Shown piece by piece: positions 1 through 7,758 of a DNA stretch of 64,000 nucleotides. The stretch comes from Ectopseudomonas oleovorans (lineage in GTDB: Bacteria > Pseudomonadota > Gammaproteobacteria > Pseudomonadales > Pseudomonadaceae). The notes below the pieces were generated by a model. It saw only the letters and a list, made by a program, of their open reading frames with translations, was not told the DNA's origin and searched no databases. Numbering within the stretch: the stretch's first letter is position 1; the number at the start of each line of letters is the position of its first letter. The position numbers and the translations under genes were made by a program. Location of the stretch: positions 1 to 64,000 of the forward strand of contig NZ_QASO01000124.1 in assembly GCF_003052605.1 (NCBI RefSeq), written 5' to 3'.

Positions 1-27
1 AGTCCATCTCATTGGGCTACGTCGTTT

Positions 28-99
28 CTACCCCCTGATCCGCTCATAGGGCACCCGCTCGCGCCCGGCGCGCAGCGTCTGCACCGACCAGTTCAGTTC
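28..99 (-). other. possible 3' remnant of a coding sequence
   Basis: On the minus strand there is an open frame of about 24 codons ending in TAG at 28-30, with a protein-like composition that ends VPYERIRG. Going upstream it runs straight into a REP palindrome at 100-151 and then meets an in-frame stop, so no start codon exists. It could be the tail of a gene cut off by repeat insertion, or chance coding in GC-rich DNA. I do not recognise it. Confidence 0.2.
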
Positions 100-151
100 G
101 TAGGGCGGGTGAAACCCGCCACATAGCCCTGGCGGGTTGCACCCGCCCTAC
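100..151. repeat. REP pair, inverted (GTAGGGCGGGT type)
   Basis: Two short hairpins face each other: GTAGGGCGGGT...ACCCGCC and GGCGGGT...ACCCGCCCTAC, making a REPIN-like unit. Units starting with GTAG and rich in GGCGGGT are a common Pseudomonas intergenic repeat class. Confidence 0.8.
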
Positions 152-162
152 AGATGACTACT

Positions 163-223
163 CCATAGCCCGGATGCAATCCGCCGATGCCCTGAAAAGC
201 TACCGGCTTGCATCCGGGCATGG
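163..223. repeat. REP-like inverted repeat (AGCCCGGATGCAA type)
   Basis: CCATAGCCCGGATGCAA at the left is matched by an inverted TTGCATCCGGGCATGG at the right. The same repeat family recurs at 29827-29886, 44806-44871 and 55864-55925. Confidence 0.75.
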
Positions 224-265
224 AATTGCCCTCGGTGTTGTCTATCAAGGCCAGCGAGGGTAAAA

Positions 266-283
266 CCTCAACTTAACTTGAGG
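266..283. promoter_or_regulatory. SoxR operator (SoxR box) upstream of soxR
   Basis: CCTCAACTTAACTTGAGG is an 18-bp dyad with a single mismatched pair. It is almost the same as the known SoxR target in the E. coli soxS promoter (CCTCAAGTTAACTTGAGG). It ends 15 bp before the soxR start codon, so the simplest reading is autoregulation of soxR. No divergent gene lies to its left within the window. Confidence 0.85.
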
Positions 284-298
284 TCAACAGGATTTTTC

Positions 299-757
299 AT
301 GACGACGTCGTGCTCCATCCACGAACGCCCGCTGAGCGTCGGCCAGATCGCCGAACGCAGCGGCGTGGCGGTTTCCACACTGCATTTCTACGAGACCAAA
401 GGGCTGATCCACAGCCAGCGCAACGCCGGCAATCAGCGGCGTTACCGGCGCGACGTGCTGCGCCGCGTCGCGATCATCAAGGTGGCACAGCGCCTGGGCA
501 TTCCCCTGGCCGATATCGGTGTGGCACTGAGCACACTGCCCCGCGATCACATGCCGACGGCAGCGGACTGGCAGCAACTGTCGGCGCAATGGCAGCGCGA
601 TCTGGATGCGCGCATCGAGCAGCTGACGCGTCTTCGTGACCAGCTCACCGGCTGTATCGGTTGCGGTTGCCTGTCGATGCAGGACTGCCCACTGCGCAAC
701 CCCAGGGACGAACTCGGCGAACAGGGCCCCGGGGCGCGTTTACTGGAGACGGATTAA
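299..757 (+). CDS. soxR: redox-sensitive MerR-family activator SoxR
   Basis: 152-residue cytoplasmic regulator. The N-terminal MerR winged helix (about 14-83, with SVGQIAERSGVAVSTLHFYE) is followed by a dimerisation helix and the [2Fe-2S] ligand motif C-I-G-C-G-C-x5-C at C119, C122, C124 and C130, which is diagnostic of SoxR. Oxidation of the cluster by redox-cycling compounds switches on target promoters. In pseudomonads the regulon mainly covers efflux and monooxygenase genes rather than soxS. I chose the ATG at 299; an in-frame TTG at 278 lies inside the SoxR box. The stop codon overlaps the convergent stop of the next gene. Confidence 0.95.
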   Translation: MTTSCSIHERPLSVGQIAERSGVAVSTLHFYETKGLIHSQRNAGNQRRYRRDVLRRVAIIKVAQRLGIPLADIGVALSTLPRDHMPTAADWQQLSAQWQRDLDARIEQLTRLRDQLTGCIGCGCLSMQDCPLRNPRDELGEQGPGARLLETD

Positions 758-1107
758 TCGTCCAGGCAGTTGCGTCTGTTGCTGAACACCTCGCGGCAGA
801 TGTCACGCACGTCCAGAGAGATCGCCGGCACCTGCGGCAGACGCTCGACCAGTGCACGCACTACGCGCCGCGACAGCGCCCGCTTGTCGTCATCGCTGCG
901 ACCGGCCAGCACGTAGAAGATCAGGTGCACGAACAGCCCCGGCTCGCCACCCACGCAGTGGTGCTCGTACAGGCTCAGGCGCACCTTGATCTCACCGGGC
1001 TGGAACAGTCCCGTGTCAGCCGCCTGGTCATGCACCAGTTGCACCAGCTCCTGCGGCGCGATCAGCTCACTCACCTCGCGGGCGGCTTCGATCAGGCAAT
1101 GCGGCAT
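754..1107 (-). CDS. 5-carboxymethyl-2-hydroxymuconate delta-isomerase family protein
   Basis: 117 residues starting MPHCLIE, the tautomerase-superfamily start in which proline becomes the N-terminal catalytic base after methionine removal. Conserved stretches typical of CHM isomerase (HpaF/HpcD) are visible, such as the LFVHLIFYVLAGR segment followed by a basic KRALSRRV helix. In homoprotocatechuate degradation this enzyme isomerises 5-carboxymethyl-2-hydroxymuconate, but no other hpa gene is nearby, so its pathway here is uncertain. The start at 1107 is chosen because the longer reading only adds a non-conserved N-terminus. It converges on soxR with overlapping stops. Confidence 0.85.
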   Translation of the reverse strand: MPHCLIEAAREVSELIAPQELVQLVHDQAADTGLFQPGEIKVRLSLYEHHCVGGEPGLFVHLIFYVLAGRSDDDKRALSRRVVRALVERLPQVPAISLDVRDICREVFSNRRNCLDD

Positions 1108-1590
1108 GGATAAACCCTTGATGTAAGTGAATTTGTCATACGTTATCACACAACAAATTCGATACCAGTTGGTTTACCAGCTCTGCGCAGAACCGCGTTG
1201 CAAGCCTGCAACATCGCCAATAGCGCCGTTACATCGGGAAAACCTACTCAGACTTTCGTCTAGCAATGCGTTGACAAGCGATAAAAAGGCTGTCGATAAT
1301 CCAGCAAGTTGTATGACGACATATGACAACGATAAAAACAAGAAACAGGGCCATGACATGACTACCCTCGCCTCTCCCTCAGCGCAGCAGCCCCTCGCCT
1401 GCTCGGCATCCATCGCCGCCACACGCCATAGAACCGGATTCGCCGGAGGCTGACGTCAGCCACCAGCAATGACCGGCCGCGTTCGGCCGGGCTATCGCCC
1501 TCTACGGGGCAAACACAACATTCCCATCATGCAGGTCCTGATGCAGACCAGCAGGGGATGGTTCGTTCAAAAACTGGGAGCACAACAACA
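1108..1590 (+). other. 483-bp intergenic region upstream of the OprD-type porin
   Basis: Between the divergent CHM isomerase and porin genes I see one good sigma-70 promoter (1271-1300, listed separately) and no convincing gene. Short frames here start at poor sites and have no recognisable composition. The promoter implies a porin leader of roughly 285 nt, which leaves room for post-transcriptional control. Confidence 0.5.
1271..1300 (+). promoter_or_regulatory. sigma-70 promoter for the porin gene
   Basis: A perfect -35 TTGACA at 1271-1276 is separated by 18 bp from a -10 GATAAT at 1295-1300. Transcription would start near 1307 and read into the porin gene. Confidence 0.6.
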
Positions 1591-2850
1591 ATGACCGCAC
1601 GCAACATCATTCCATTGGCCCTGCTCGGCAGCACGGCTCTGGCCCTGGTTATGCCGACCACCACGCACGCTGCCGGCTTCGTCGAAGACGCCAAGGTCAC
1701 CCTCGGCCTGCGCAACTATTACTTCAACCGCAACTACCTCAACGGCACCGATCCGGTGATCCGTGGCGAGCGCCAGGGCCAGGCCGAAGGCTGGACGCAG
1801 AACTTCATCCTCGATGCCCGCTCCGGTTTCACTCAGGGCACTGTCGGCTTTGGCCTTGATGTGCTCGGTCTGTACAGCATCAAGCTGGATGGCAACCGTG
1901 GCGCCGCCAACACCCAACTGATGCCGATCCACGATGATGGCCAGGCCGCCGACCAGTTCGGCCGTACTGCCGTAGCTGCCAAGGCCAAGATTTCCAAGAC
2001 CGAACTGAAGGTCGGCGAGTGGTTCGCCGTGCTGCCGATCCTGCGCGCTGACGACGGTCGTTCGCTGCCGCAAACCTTCCAGGGTGCCCAGCTGACTTCC
2101 AGCGAGATCGATGGCCTGACCCTGTACGGCGGCCAGTTCTGGAAGAACAGCCAGCGTCACGATGCCAGCCGTGAAGACATGACGTTCAACGGTGTAGAAG
2201 GCGATGACTTCAACTTCGGCGGTGGTGAGTACCGTTTCAACGGCAACAACACCATGGTCGGCGTCTGGCACGCACGCCTGGAAGACGTCTATCAGCAGAG
2301 CTACGTGCAACTGACCCACAGCCAGCCGGTGGGTGACTGGGTTCTGGGTGCCAACCTTGGCTACTTCAACGGCAAGGACGAAGGCGCGGCCAAGGCCGGC
2401 GACCTGGACAACAAGGTCTATCAGGGTGCGCTGTCGGCCAAGAGGGGCAACAACACCTTCCAGGTCACCTACCAGCGACTGAGCGGTGATACCAAATTCC
2501 TGCGTATCGACGGCGCCAGTGGCGGCACCCTGGTCAACGACGGTTTCCTGTCTGCTTTCGACAGCCCCGAGGAACGTTCCTGGCAGCTGCGTCATGACTA
2601 CAACTTCGCCGGCCTCGGCATCCCGGGCCTGACCCTGATGAACCGCTACACCAGCGGCTCCAATATCCATGCCGGCGGCCGTACCGATGCCGAAGAGTGG
2701 AGTCGTGAAACCGAACTGGCCTACACCATTCAGGAAGGCACCCTGAAGAACCTGAACATTCGCTGGCGTAACTCCGACGTCCGCCGTGACGTTGGCCAGG
2801 ATCTGCACGAGAACCGTCTGATCATCAACTACCCGCTGTCGATTCTGTAA
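1591..2850 (+). CDS. outer membrane porin, OprD (Occ) family
   Basis: 419-residue outer-membrane channel. A signal peptide (about 1-26, ending THAA) precedes the OprD-family N-terminus (GFVEDAKVTLGLRNYYFNRNY), an 18-strand barrel composition with alternating aromatic residues, and the C-terminal YPLSIL. The family takes up amino acids or small carboxylates; the sequence alone does not show which. The start is the ATG at 1591, preceded by GGGAG; an upstream ATG at 1558 would add non-signal residues. It is monocistronic, with a strong promoter at 1271 and a terminator right after the gene. Confidence 0.93.
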   Translation: MTARNIIPLALLGSTALALVMPTTTHAAGFVEDAKVTLGLRNYYFNRNYLNGTDPVIRGERQGQAEGWTQNFILDARSGFTQGTVGFGLDVLGLYSIKLDGNRGAANTQLMPIHDDGQAADQFGRTAVAAKAKISKTELKVGEWFAVLPILRADDGRSLPQTFQGAQLTSSEIDGLTLYGGQFWKNSQRHDASREDMTFNGVEGDDFNFGGGEYRFNGNNTMVGVWHARLEDVYQQSYVQLTHSQPVGDWVLGANLGYFNGKDEGAAKAGDLDNKVYQGALSAKRGNNTFQVTYQRLSGDTKFLRIDGASGGTLVNDGFLSAFDSPEERSWQLRHDYNFAGLGIPGLTLMNRYTSGSNIHAGGRTDAEEWSRETELAYTIQEGTLKNLNIRWRNSDVRRDVGQDLHENRLIINYPLSIL

Positions 2851-2903
2851 TACCGGACGCATCACTGCGTCCTATTGACTCCTGTGTGTTAACGGCACTT
2901 TAT

Positions 2904-2930
2904 GCCCGTCCTCGTGACGGGCTTTTTTTT
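2904..2930 (+). terminator. rho-independent terminator of the porin gene
   Basis: GCCCGTC stem, five-base loop, GACGGGC, then eight T residues. Confidence 0.9.
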
Positions 2931-2968
2931 GCCCGCCAACTTTGACGCTCCCTGCACGACGTTAACCC

Positions 2969-2989
2969 GTAGGGTGCGCCGTGCGCACC
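2969..2989. repeat. REP (GTAGGGTGCGC type), single unit
   Basis: GTAGGGTGCGCCGTGCGCACC is a single hairpin of a family also seen at 9198-9291 and 15759-15847. It sits just beyond the carboxypeptidase stop codon. Confidence 0.75.
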
Positions 2990-3021
2990 GGCCTAGACGC
3001 CCTCAGCCGGGACACCCAGTT

Positions 3022-4149
3022 TCAGCGCAAGCGCCCGACCATCTGCGCCAGCACCGTCAACACATCCTGCCCCAGCTTCTGCGAGCGTGCGCCATTCCAG
3101 CCAGTGCGCGGCTGCGGGTTGTCGTCGTGGTCCTTGAACGGCATCTCGATGGTGAACGACAGGCAATCGAAGGCCTGGCCGACGGCGTTACAGGCCAGGG
3201 TAAGGTTGGCTTGACCCGGCTCGTCACGCGGATAACCGAAACGGGTCTGAAACTCGGCGCCGATACCTACCAGACGATTGCGGAAGTCTTCTTCCAGCGC
3301 AGCCAACCGTGGGGTGTAGCCCGGATTGCCCTCACAACCGGCGGTGAACACGTGAGGTATCTCTTCGTCGCCGTGGATATCGAGGAACAGGTCAACGCCA
3401 ATACGCTGCATGTGCTGCAGCACGAACAACACCTCGGGGCTGCGCTCGGAGCTGGCTGACTGCCAGGCGCGATTGAGGTCCTGCCCGGCATGGTTGGTGC
3501 GCAGATGACCGCGATAGGCACCGTCCGGATTCATGTTCGGTACCAGATAGAATTCTGCCTGGCTGAGCAACGCCTGGACCTCGGCATCCTGCGGATCCTG
3601 CAGGCGCTCGATCAGCCCCTCCATGAACCACTCGGCCATATGCTCACCCGGATGCTGCTGGGCGATGATCCACAGTTTGCGCGCAGCGCCAGCCTGGCCA
3701 CCAATGCGCAGTAGCTGGATATCACGGCCTTCCAGGCTTCTACCGCTGGCAACCAGTTCAGCGCCGCGCTCCAGAGCGTTGGCGATCAGGCGTTCATGCC
3801 GCGCTCGCGGGTAAGGCTCGAAATAAGCGAACCAGACGCGCTCGTGCTCGGCTTGCAACTCGAAGTGCAGTTGCCCGTCCTCATAACGGGTGGGCACGCG
3901 AAACCAGTCCTGCTGATCGTAGCTGGCCACGGCCTGGTAACCGTCCCAGGCGCGGTTGTAAGCCGACTGCCCGGCATTGGTCAGGCAGAAGCCATAACCC
4001 TGGCCAGGTTGCAGACCATCGACCTGAAAGTGAAACCACTGGAAATGGTGGCTGTTGAGGTCCGGGCGCATGGCCAGCAGTACGCGCTGCGGGTCGCTGG
4101 CGTCGACGACCTGAATGTTGCCACTGTCGAAATCCGCACTGATCTTCAT
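3022..4149 (-). CDS. M14 family zinc carboxypeptidase (cytosolic CCP-like)
   Basis: 375-residue predicted cytoplasmic metallocarboxypeptidase. An N-terminal beta domain (about 1-115) typical of cytosolic carboxypeptidases precedes the M14 catalytic domain. The zinc ligands are H166 and E169 in HPGE plus H259 in DIHGDEE, and the general base is E335 in FTIEMPFKD. VPNMNPDG and NHAGQDLNRAW are further CCP signatures. A bacterial CCP of this type has been studied from P. aeruginosa. The natural substrate in bacteria is not established. There is no signal peptide, and it appears monocistronic. Confidence 0.92.
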   Translation of the reverse strand: MKISADFDSGNIQVVDASDPQRVLLAMRPDLNSHHFQWFHFQVDGLQPGQGYGFCLTNAGQSAYNRAWDGYQAVASYDQQDWFRVPTRYEDGQLHFELQAEHERVWFAYFEPYPRARHERLIANALERGAELVASGRSLEGRDIQLLRIGGQAGAARKLWIIAQQHPGEHMAEWFMEGLIERLQDPQDAEVQALLSQAEFYLVPNMNPDGAYRGHLRTNHAGQDLNRAWQSASSERSPEVLFVLQHMQRIGVDLFLDIHGDEEIPHVFTAGCEGNPGYTPRLAALEEDFRNRLVGIGAEFQTRFGYPRDEPGQANLTLACNAVGQAFDCLSFTIEMPFKDHDDNPQPRTGWNGARSQKLGQDVLTVLAQMVGRLR

Positions 4150-4303
4150 GACTGCCTCGTAAGCGAAATCAGCGCTCAGGATTGCAGTTCATGACGCGAG
4201 TGTGAAGTCGCACCGCGACAGTCTGATCAACGACGGCGAACTATGGTGTCCAGAGTCAGCCTAATAGCGACTTGCCCTGTTTCCCGCCTACGGAGTTTCT
4301 GCC

Positions 4304-4837
4304 ATGCCCAGCCCGATCAACCTGCGTCACGCTACCACTGCCCTGCTCGCCCTTGCGTTGCTGGCGGGCTGCGCCGGGCGTGAACCAGACTCCAGCGCGC
4401 CGGAAAAACAGCCGCAGGTGGAACAGCCCGTCACCCAGACCGAACAGGATCAACTGCGCCAGCAGGCCCAGCGTGGTGATCTGGAAAGCCAGTTCCAGCT
4501 CGGCAGCAGCTACTTCGTCGGCCAGCCGGAAAAGAACCTCAAGCAGGCCGAATACTGGTGGAAGCAGGCCGCCGACAAGGGGCACGCCATGGCCGCGGTC
4601 AGCTTGGCCTACCTCTACACCGGCCGCGACGCCCCTGAGTTCGCCAACCAGCGTGACATGCTCAAGTACCTCAACCAGTCAGCCGCTGCGGGCAACCCGA
4701 TGGCGCAGCATGTGCTGGGCAACCTTTACCGACGCGGCGAAGGCGGCGTACCACGCGACCCTGACCAGGCGCAGCGCCTGTACCAGAGCGCCTGCCAGCA
4801 GCGCTACGAGCCTTCCTGCGCGGCGCTGGGCCAGTAG
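4304..4837 (+). CDS. Sel1-repeat (TPR-like) lipoprotein
   Basis: 177 residues. The N-terminal signal ends in the lipobox LLAG-C (C23), so the mature protein should be a lipid-anchored periplasmic or outer-membrane protein. After a Gln-rich linker there are about three Sel1-type helical repeats (from about 60: AQRGDLESQFQLGSSYF, AADKGHAMAAVSLAYLY, AAAGNPMAQHVLGNLYRRG). Such repeats are protein-binding scaffolds; the partner is unknown. The start has CGGAG upstream. It converges on the VOC gene with an 11-bp gap. Confidence 0.88.
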   Translation: MPSPINLRHATTALLALALLAGCAGREPDSSAPEKQPQVEQPVTQTEQDQLRQQAQRGDLESQFQLGSSYFVGQPEKNLKQAEYWWKQAADKGHAMAAVSLAYLYTGRDAPEFANQRDMLKYLNQSAAAGNPMAQHVLGNLYRRGEGGVPRDPDQAQRLYQSACQQRYEPSCAALGQ

Positions 4838-4847
4838 TGACGAAGGT

Positions 4848-5231
4848 TCAGACGTAACAGGCCACCTCGACGTTGTAGCCATCGGGGTCAAGCACGAAGG
4901 CGGCGTAGTAACCATATTCTTCGCGCAGGCCGGGCCGGCCATTGTCTTCGCCACCGGCCTGCAACGCCGCGGCATGGAAGGCTTGCACTGTCGCCTGGCT
5001 GTCGGCACGCAGGCAAAAATGCGTCAGCGGCTCACACTGACCACGTCCGGGGGCGGCACTGAGCAGGTAAAGCACGGCCTGCTCCTCGGCCTGCGGACCG
5101 AAGCCGGCGGCCAACCCAGCACCATGCTCGCCGTCGTATTTCAGTTCGTAGCCCAAAGGCGCCAGGGCCGCCTGATACCAGGCGCGACTGCGGCGAAAGT
5201 TGGCCACGGTGATACAAAGATGGTCGATCAT
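4848..5231 (-). CDS. VOC family (glyoxalase/dioxygenase fold) protein
   Basis: 127 residues starting MIDHLCITVANFRRSRAWY, a typical vicinal-oxygen-chelate opening with the first metal-ligand position His4. FVLDPDGYNVEVAC near the C-terminus carries the second half of the fold with its Glu ligand. The substrate cannot be assigned. The start at 5231 has a GAGG ribosome site. It lies 20 bp downstream of a glutathione S-transferase gene, which suggests a joint role in conjugating or detoxifying small electrophiles. Confidence 0.88.
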   Translation of the reverse strand: MIDHLCITVANFRRSRAWYQAALAPLGYELKYDGEHGAGLAAGFGPQAEEQAVLYLLSAAPGRGQCEPLTHFCLRADSQATVQAFHAAALQAGGEDNGRPGLREEYGYYAAFVLDPDGYNVEVACYV

Positions 5232-5251
5232 CGAAACCTCACCATAGGTTT

Positions 5252-5962
5252 TCAGGCTGCGCACAGCCCTTCGCGCAGTTGTTGGAAGCCCACATGGCCG
5301 AGGAAGCCGCCAGCGCCCTCAACCGTCATGCCCTGCTCGATCGCATGAGCGAAACGCGCCGCCGGATCGTTGGCGAGTCGAGCCAGGTGGCGGGCCAGAT
5401 GCGGGTAGTCGTGTCGCGGATCGAACAACTGGTGGTAGTCGACCCAGCGGCCGACACCGCTCAGGTAGGCATCCGCCAGACTGCGTCGCTGACCCAGCAG
5501 CCAGTCACGCTCGCTGAGCAACCGATCGAGATAACGACAGCCCGCCTTCACCTGTTCTGCGCCGAGGCTGCGCAACAGCTCGCGCTGCGGCTCGTCCAGC
5601 TCAGCCTTTTCATAAGCCAGCCACAGCGGGTTGAAGGCGGAGAAAAAGTCGGTCACCAGGTAGGACAGCATCTGGTTGAGTGCATCGAATTCGTCGCTGC
5701 CCTGGCGTGGGCCCAGCGGCGTATCCACCGACCGCGCCGCCAGGTTCAGGAGAATGGCCAGGCTCTCACTCAGGAACTCGCCGTTCTCCAGCAGCAGTGC
5801 GGGCGTCTGATAGAGCGGGTTGATCCGCTCGAAAAGCGGGTCCCAGGGTTGCTCGAGCATCTCGACCCGGCACAGGCGATAAGGTTGGCCGAGCCACTCG
5901 AGGGCTACGATCGAGCCGAACGAACAGCCTTGCGGAACGCCGTAGAACAGTATCGGTTGCAT
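5252..5962 (-). CDS. glutathione S-transferase family protein
   Basis: 236 residues. The thioredoxin-like N-terminal domain (MQPILFYGVPQGCSFGSIVALEWLG) and the conserved cis-Pro/ESLAILL segment (about 57-75) bind glutathione, and an all-helical C-terminal domain follows. YGVPQGCS at the N-terminus suggests a Ser or Cys type catalytic centre, as in beta/omega-like classes. AGGAG precedes the ATG at 5962; a longer start at 5995 is less likely. It forms a two-gene operon with the VOC protein and is divergent from the WYL regulator at 6153. Confidence 0.88.
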   Translation of the reverse strand: MQPILFYGVPQGCSFGSIVALEWLGQPYRLCRVEMLEQPWDPLFERINPLYQTPALLLENGEFLSESLAILLNLAARSVDTPLGPRQGSDEFDALNQMLSYLVTDFFSAFNPLWLAYEKAELDEPQRELLRSLGAEQVKAGCRYLDRLLSERDWLLGQRRSLADAYLSGVGRWVDYHQLFDPRHDYPHLARHLARLANDPAARFAHAIEQGMTVEGAGGFLGHVGFQQLREGLCAA

Positions 5963-6152
5963 AAGGGTTGCTCCTTGTCTGCTGGTGGCCGACACGTCTT
6001 TAGCGTCGACCTACCTCCAGACTAAGAGCCAACTAGGCTATATTCCGCCCTAATAAAATCGCCTACCGCTGTTTTTTTTGAGTGCGCGCGCAGCAAGACA
6101 GTTAGCGGTTTGACCGGTGCGCACAGCGCCCCCTACGGAGCCTGCGATCCCC

Positions 6153-7103
6153 ATGAACAGCCCCACCACCCGCGTGCTCGCCCTGCTGGAACTGCTACAA
6201 AGCCATGGCCAGCTCAGCGGCCGCGAACTGGCCGAGCGCCTCGAGGTGGACGGCCGCACCCTGCGCCGTTACATCCGCCACCTGGAAGACCTGGGAATTC
6301 CGGTGACCAGCGAGCGCGGCCGGCACGGTGGTTACCGCCTGGTGGCCGGTTTCAAGCTGCCGCCCTTGATGTTCACGGCTGAGGAGGCTCAGGCGGTGGC
6401 GCTGGGCCTGCTGGCGACGGCCAATCTGGGCCTGGCAGAAACAGCCGTGGCGGTGGCCAGTGCCCGCGCCAAGCTGGAGCGGGTCATGCCCAAGGGGCTG
6501 CAGCAGCGGGTGCGCGCCCTGAGCCAGAGCGCGATCCTGGATCTGCCGCGCAGCCGCGCCAATGGCGACCAGCAACTGCTGGCCGAGCTCGCCGCCGCCG
6601 CCGAGGCGCGCCGTCAGGTGCGGGTGAGCTATTGCAGCGATCAGGGCCAATGCAGTGAGCGCGAGGTCGATCCCTACGGTTTGGTGTTCCGCCAGGGCTT
6701 CTGGTACCTGAGCGGCTACTGCCACCTACGCCAGGCGGTGCGTTCTTTCCGCCTGGATCGCCTGCGCGAAGTGCGCGCCCTGGAGAGCCACTTCGAGCGG
6801 CCGGAAGCCTTCGACGCCGCCGCCCACCTCAATACCAGCATCGCCACCCTGCCACGGGCCTACCCGGTGAGTATCCAGCTGCACACCGACCTCGCCGGTG
6901 CCATCGCCGAACTGGGGAGCAACGCCGGTCTGCTGATGCCCGAAGGCAACAGCGTGCGCCTGACCACCAGCACCGACAGCCCGACCTGGTTCGCTCGCCT
7001 GCTGCTACGCCTGTCCTTCGACTTCACCATCGAACAGCCGGTCGAGTTGCGTGAGGCCCTACGCCAGCAGGCGCAACGCATGCTGGAACTGGTCGCGCGC
7101 TAA
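6153..7103 (+). CDS. YafY-type transcriptional regulator (HTH + WYL domain)
   Basis: 316 residues. An N-terminal DeoR-like winged helix (about 5-60: LLELLQSHGQLSGRELAERLEVDGRTLRRYIRHLE) is followed by a WYL ligand-sensing domain (about 135-230; FWYLSGYCHLRQAVRSFRLDRL) and a C-terminal WCX-type extension. Members usually repress or activate adjacent genes in response to small molecules or nucleic acids. The ATG at 6153 follows CGGAG. It is divergent from the GST-VOC operon and is the obvious candidate to control it. Confidence 0.9.
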   Translation: MNSPTTRVLALLELLQSHGQLSGRELAERLEVDGRTLRRYIRHLEDLGIPVTSERGRHGGYRLVAGFKLPPLMFTAEEAQAVALGLLATANLGLAETAVAVASARAKLERVMPKGLQQRVRALSQSAILDLPRSRANGDQQLLAELAAAAEARRQVRVSYCSDQGQCSEREVDPYGLVFRQGFWYLSGYCHLRQAVRSFRLDRLREVRALESHFERPEAFDAAAHLNTSIATLPRAYPVSIQLHTDLAGAIAELGSNAGLLMPEGNSVRLTTSTDSPTWFARLLLRLSFDFTIEQPVELREALRQQAQRMLELVAR

Positions 7104-7146
7104 GGATGGTCTGGTACGCACCAGACCATCGCGTAGTCCCCGCTCG

Positions 7147-7324
7147 CTAGCAGGCCGTTGAAAAACGTAGGCGAGGCAAGCCAGTGCAATACCGATGGCG
7201 GCCCCACAAAAACAGGCGAAAAACGGCCGGGGTCGCGCTCGACTTTACGTGTTGTAAATGAGCATTTTGAGCCTGTTTTCAACGCAGCAATGGCAACGCA
7301 GGTAGTTTTTCAACAGCCTGCTAG
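7147..7324. mobile_element. MITE-like element 1 (GTTGAAAAAC inverted ends)
   Basis: 178-bp non-coding element with 20-bp terminal inverted repeats, CTAGCAGGCYGTTGAAAAAC, differing at one position. Both ends sit on CTAG, consistent with a YTAR/CTAG target of the IS5 type (inference). The core (about 7244-7291) is closely related, in reverse orientation, to the core of element 2 at 7759-7906, including TTTACGTGTTGTAAATGAGC and the flanking GTTTTCAACGCAGC. No transposase is encoded. Its right end supplies the TAG stop codon of the next gene. Confidence 0.75.
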
Positions 7325-7743
7325 GGCTGCAGATCGAACAGCGCCTTGCCGCTTTCCATGTCGCTCGGGGCAGAGAAATGCTCGTGGAAGATCAGCCAGC
7401 GGCCGCCCTGGCGGCGCAGGCACTGGGTCACGCGCATCCAGCAGGTCTCCAGCTCGCCCTTTTCATTGGCGCCGCCACAATGCAGCAGGTAATGGGTCAC
7501 GCCCAGATCGCCGCTGGCGGTGAAGGCCGGCTCGTGCGGTTCGAACATCCCCGGGCCGCTGCACATCTCCATGCAGGCCTGCCAATGTGCCTGGTACGCC
7601 GGGCGCCCCTGGAAACGCAACGGGCCGATGGCGTCGTAGGACACCACGTCCTCGACGTAGTGACTCATGATGCGCGCCACGTCCTTGCTGCGGCAGGCTT
7701 CGGTCCAGTCGTTCAGGGCATCTTGCAGTTCGTGCTGACTCAT
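7321..7743 (-). CDS. SnoaL/NTF2-like (DUF4440-type) protein
   Basis: 140 residues with an NTF2-like cone fold: MSQHELQDALNDWTEACRSKDVARIMSHYVEDVVSYD, then a RFQGRPAYQAHW segment and a C-terminal WLIFHEHFSAP strand. Relatives are isomerases, hydratases or stress-associated proteins; no specific substrate is evident. It is the last gene of a probable operon with the YCII and DUF899 genes, and it is bracketed by two inverted MITE-like elements. Its TAG stop is provided by the terminal CTAG of element 1, so the C-terminal residues (after about FDLQ) may differ from those of the ancestral gene. Confidence 0.85.
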   Translation of the reverse strand: MSQHELQDALNDWTEACRSKDVARIMSHYVEDVVSYDAIGPLRFQGRPAYQAHWQACMEMCSGPGMFEPHEPAFTASGDLGVTHYLLHCGGANEKGELETCWMRVTQCLRRQGGRWLIFHEHFSAPSDMESGKALFDLQP

Positions 7744-7758
7744 GTCGTTTCTCCTTCG

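Noticed and set aside
100..223. CRISPR array
   Set aside because: The repeats here and elsewhere are palindromic REP units in inverted pairs, without regular spacers and without cas genes.
1127..1453. Small gene in the porin upstream region
   Set aside because: The open frame has a biased, non-protein-like composition and spans the sigma-70 promoter; no ribosome site supports it.
1567..2865. Long antisense open frame (432 codons) opposite the porin gene, and similar ones opposite ahpF, prc and tolB
   Set aside because: They mirror genuine genes in GC-rich DNA, lack family motifs and ribosome sites, and the sense-strand proteins are unmistakable.
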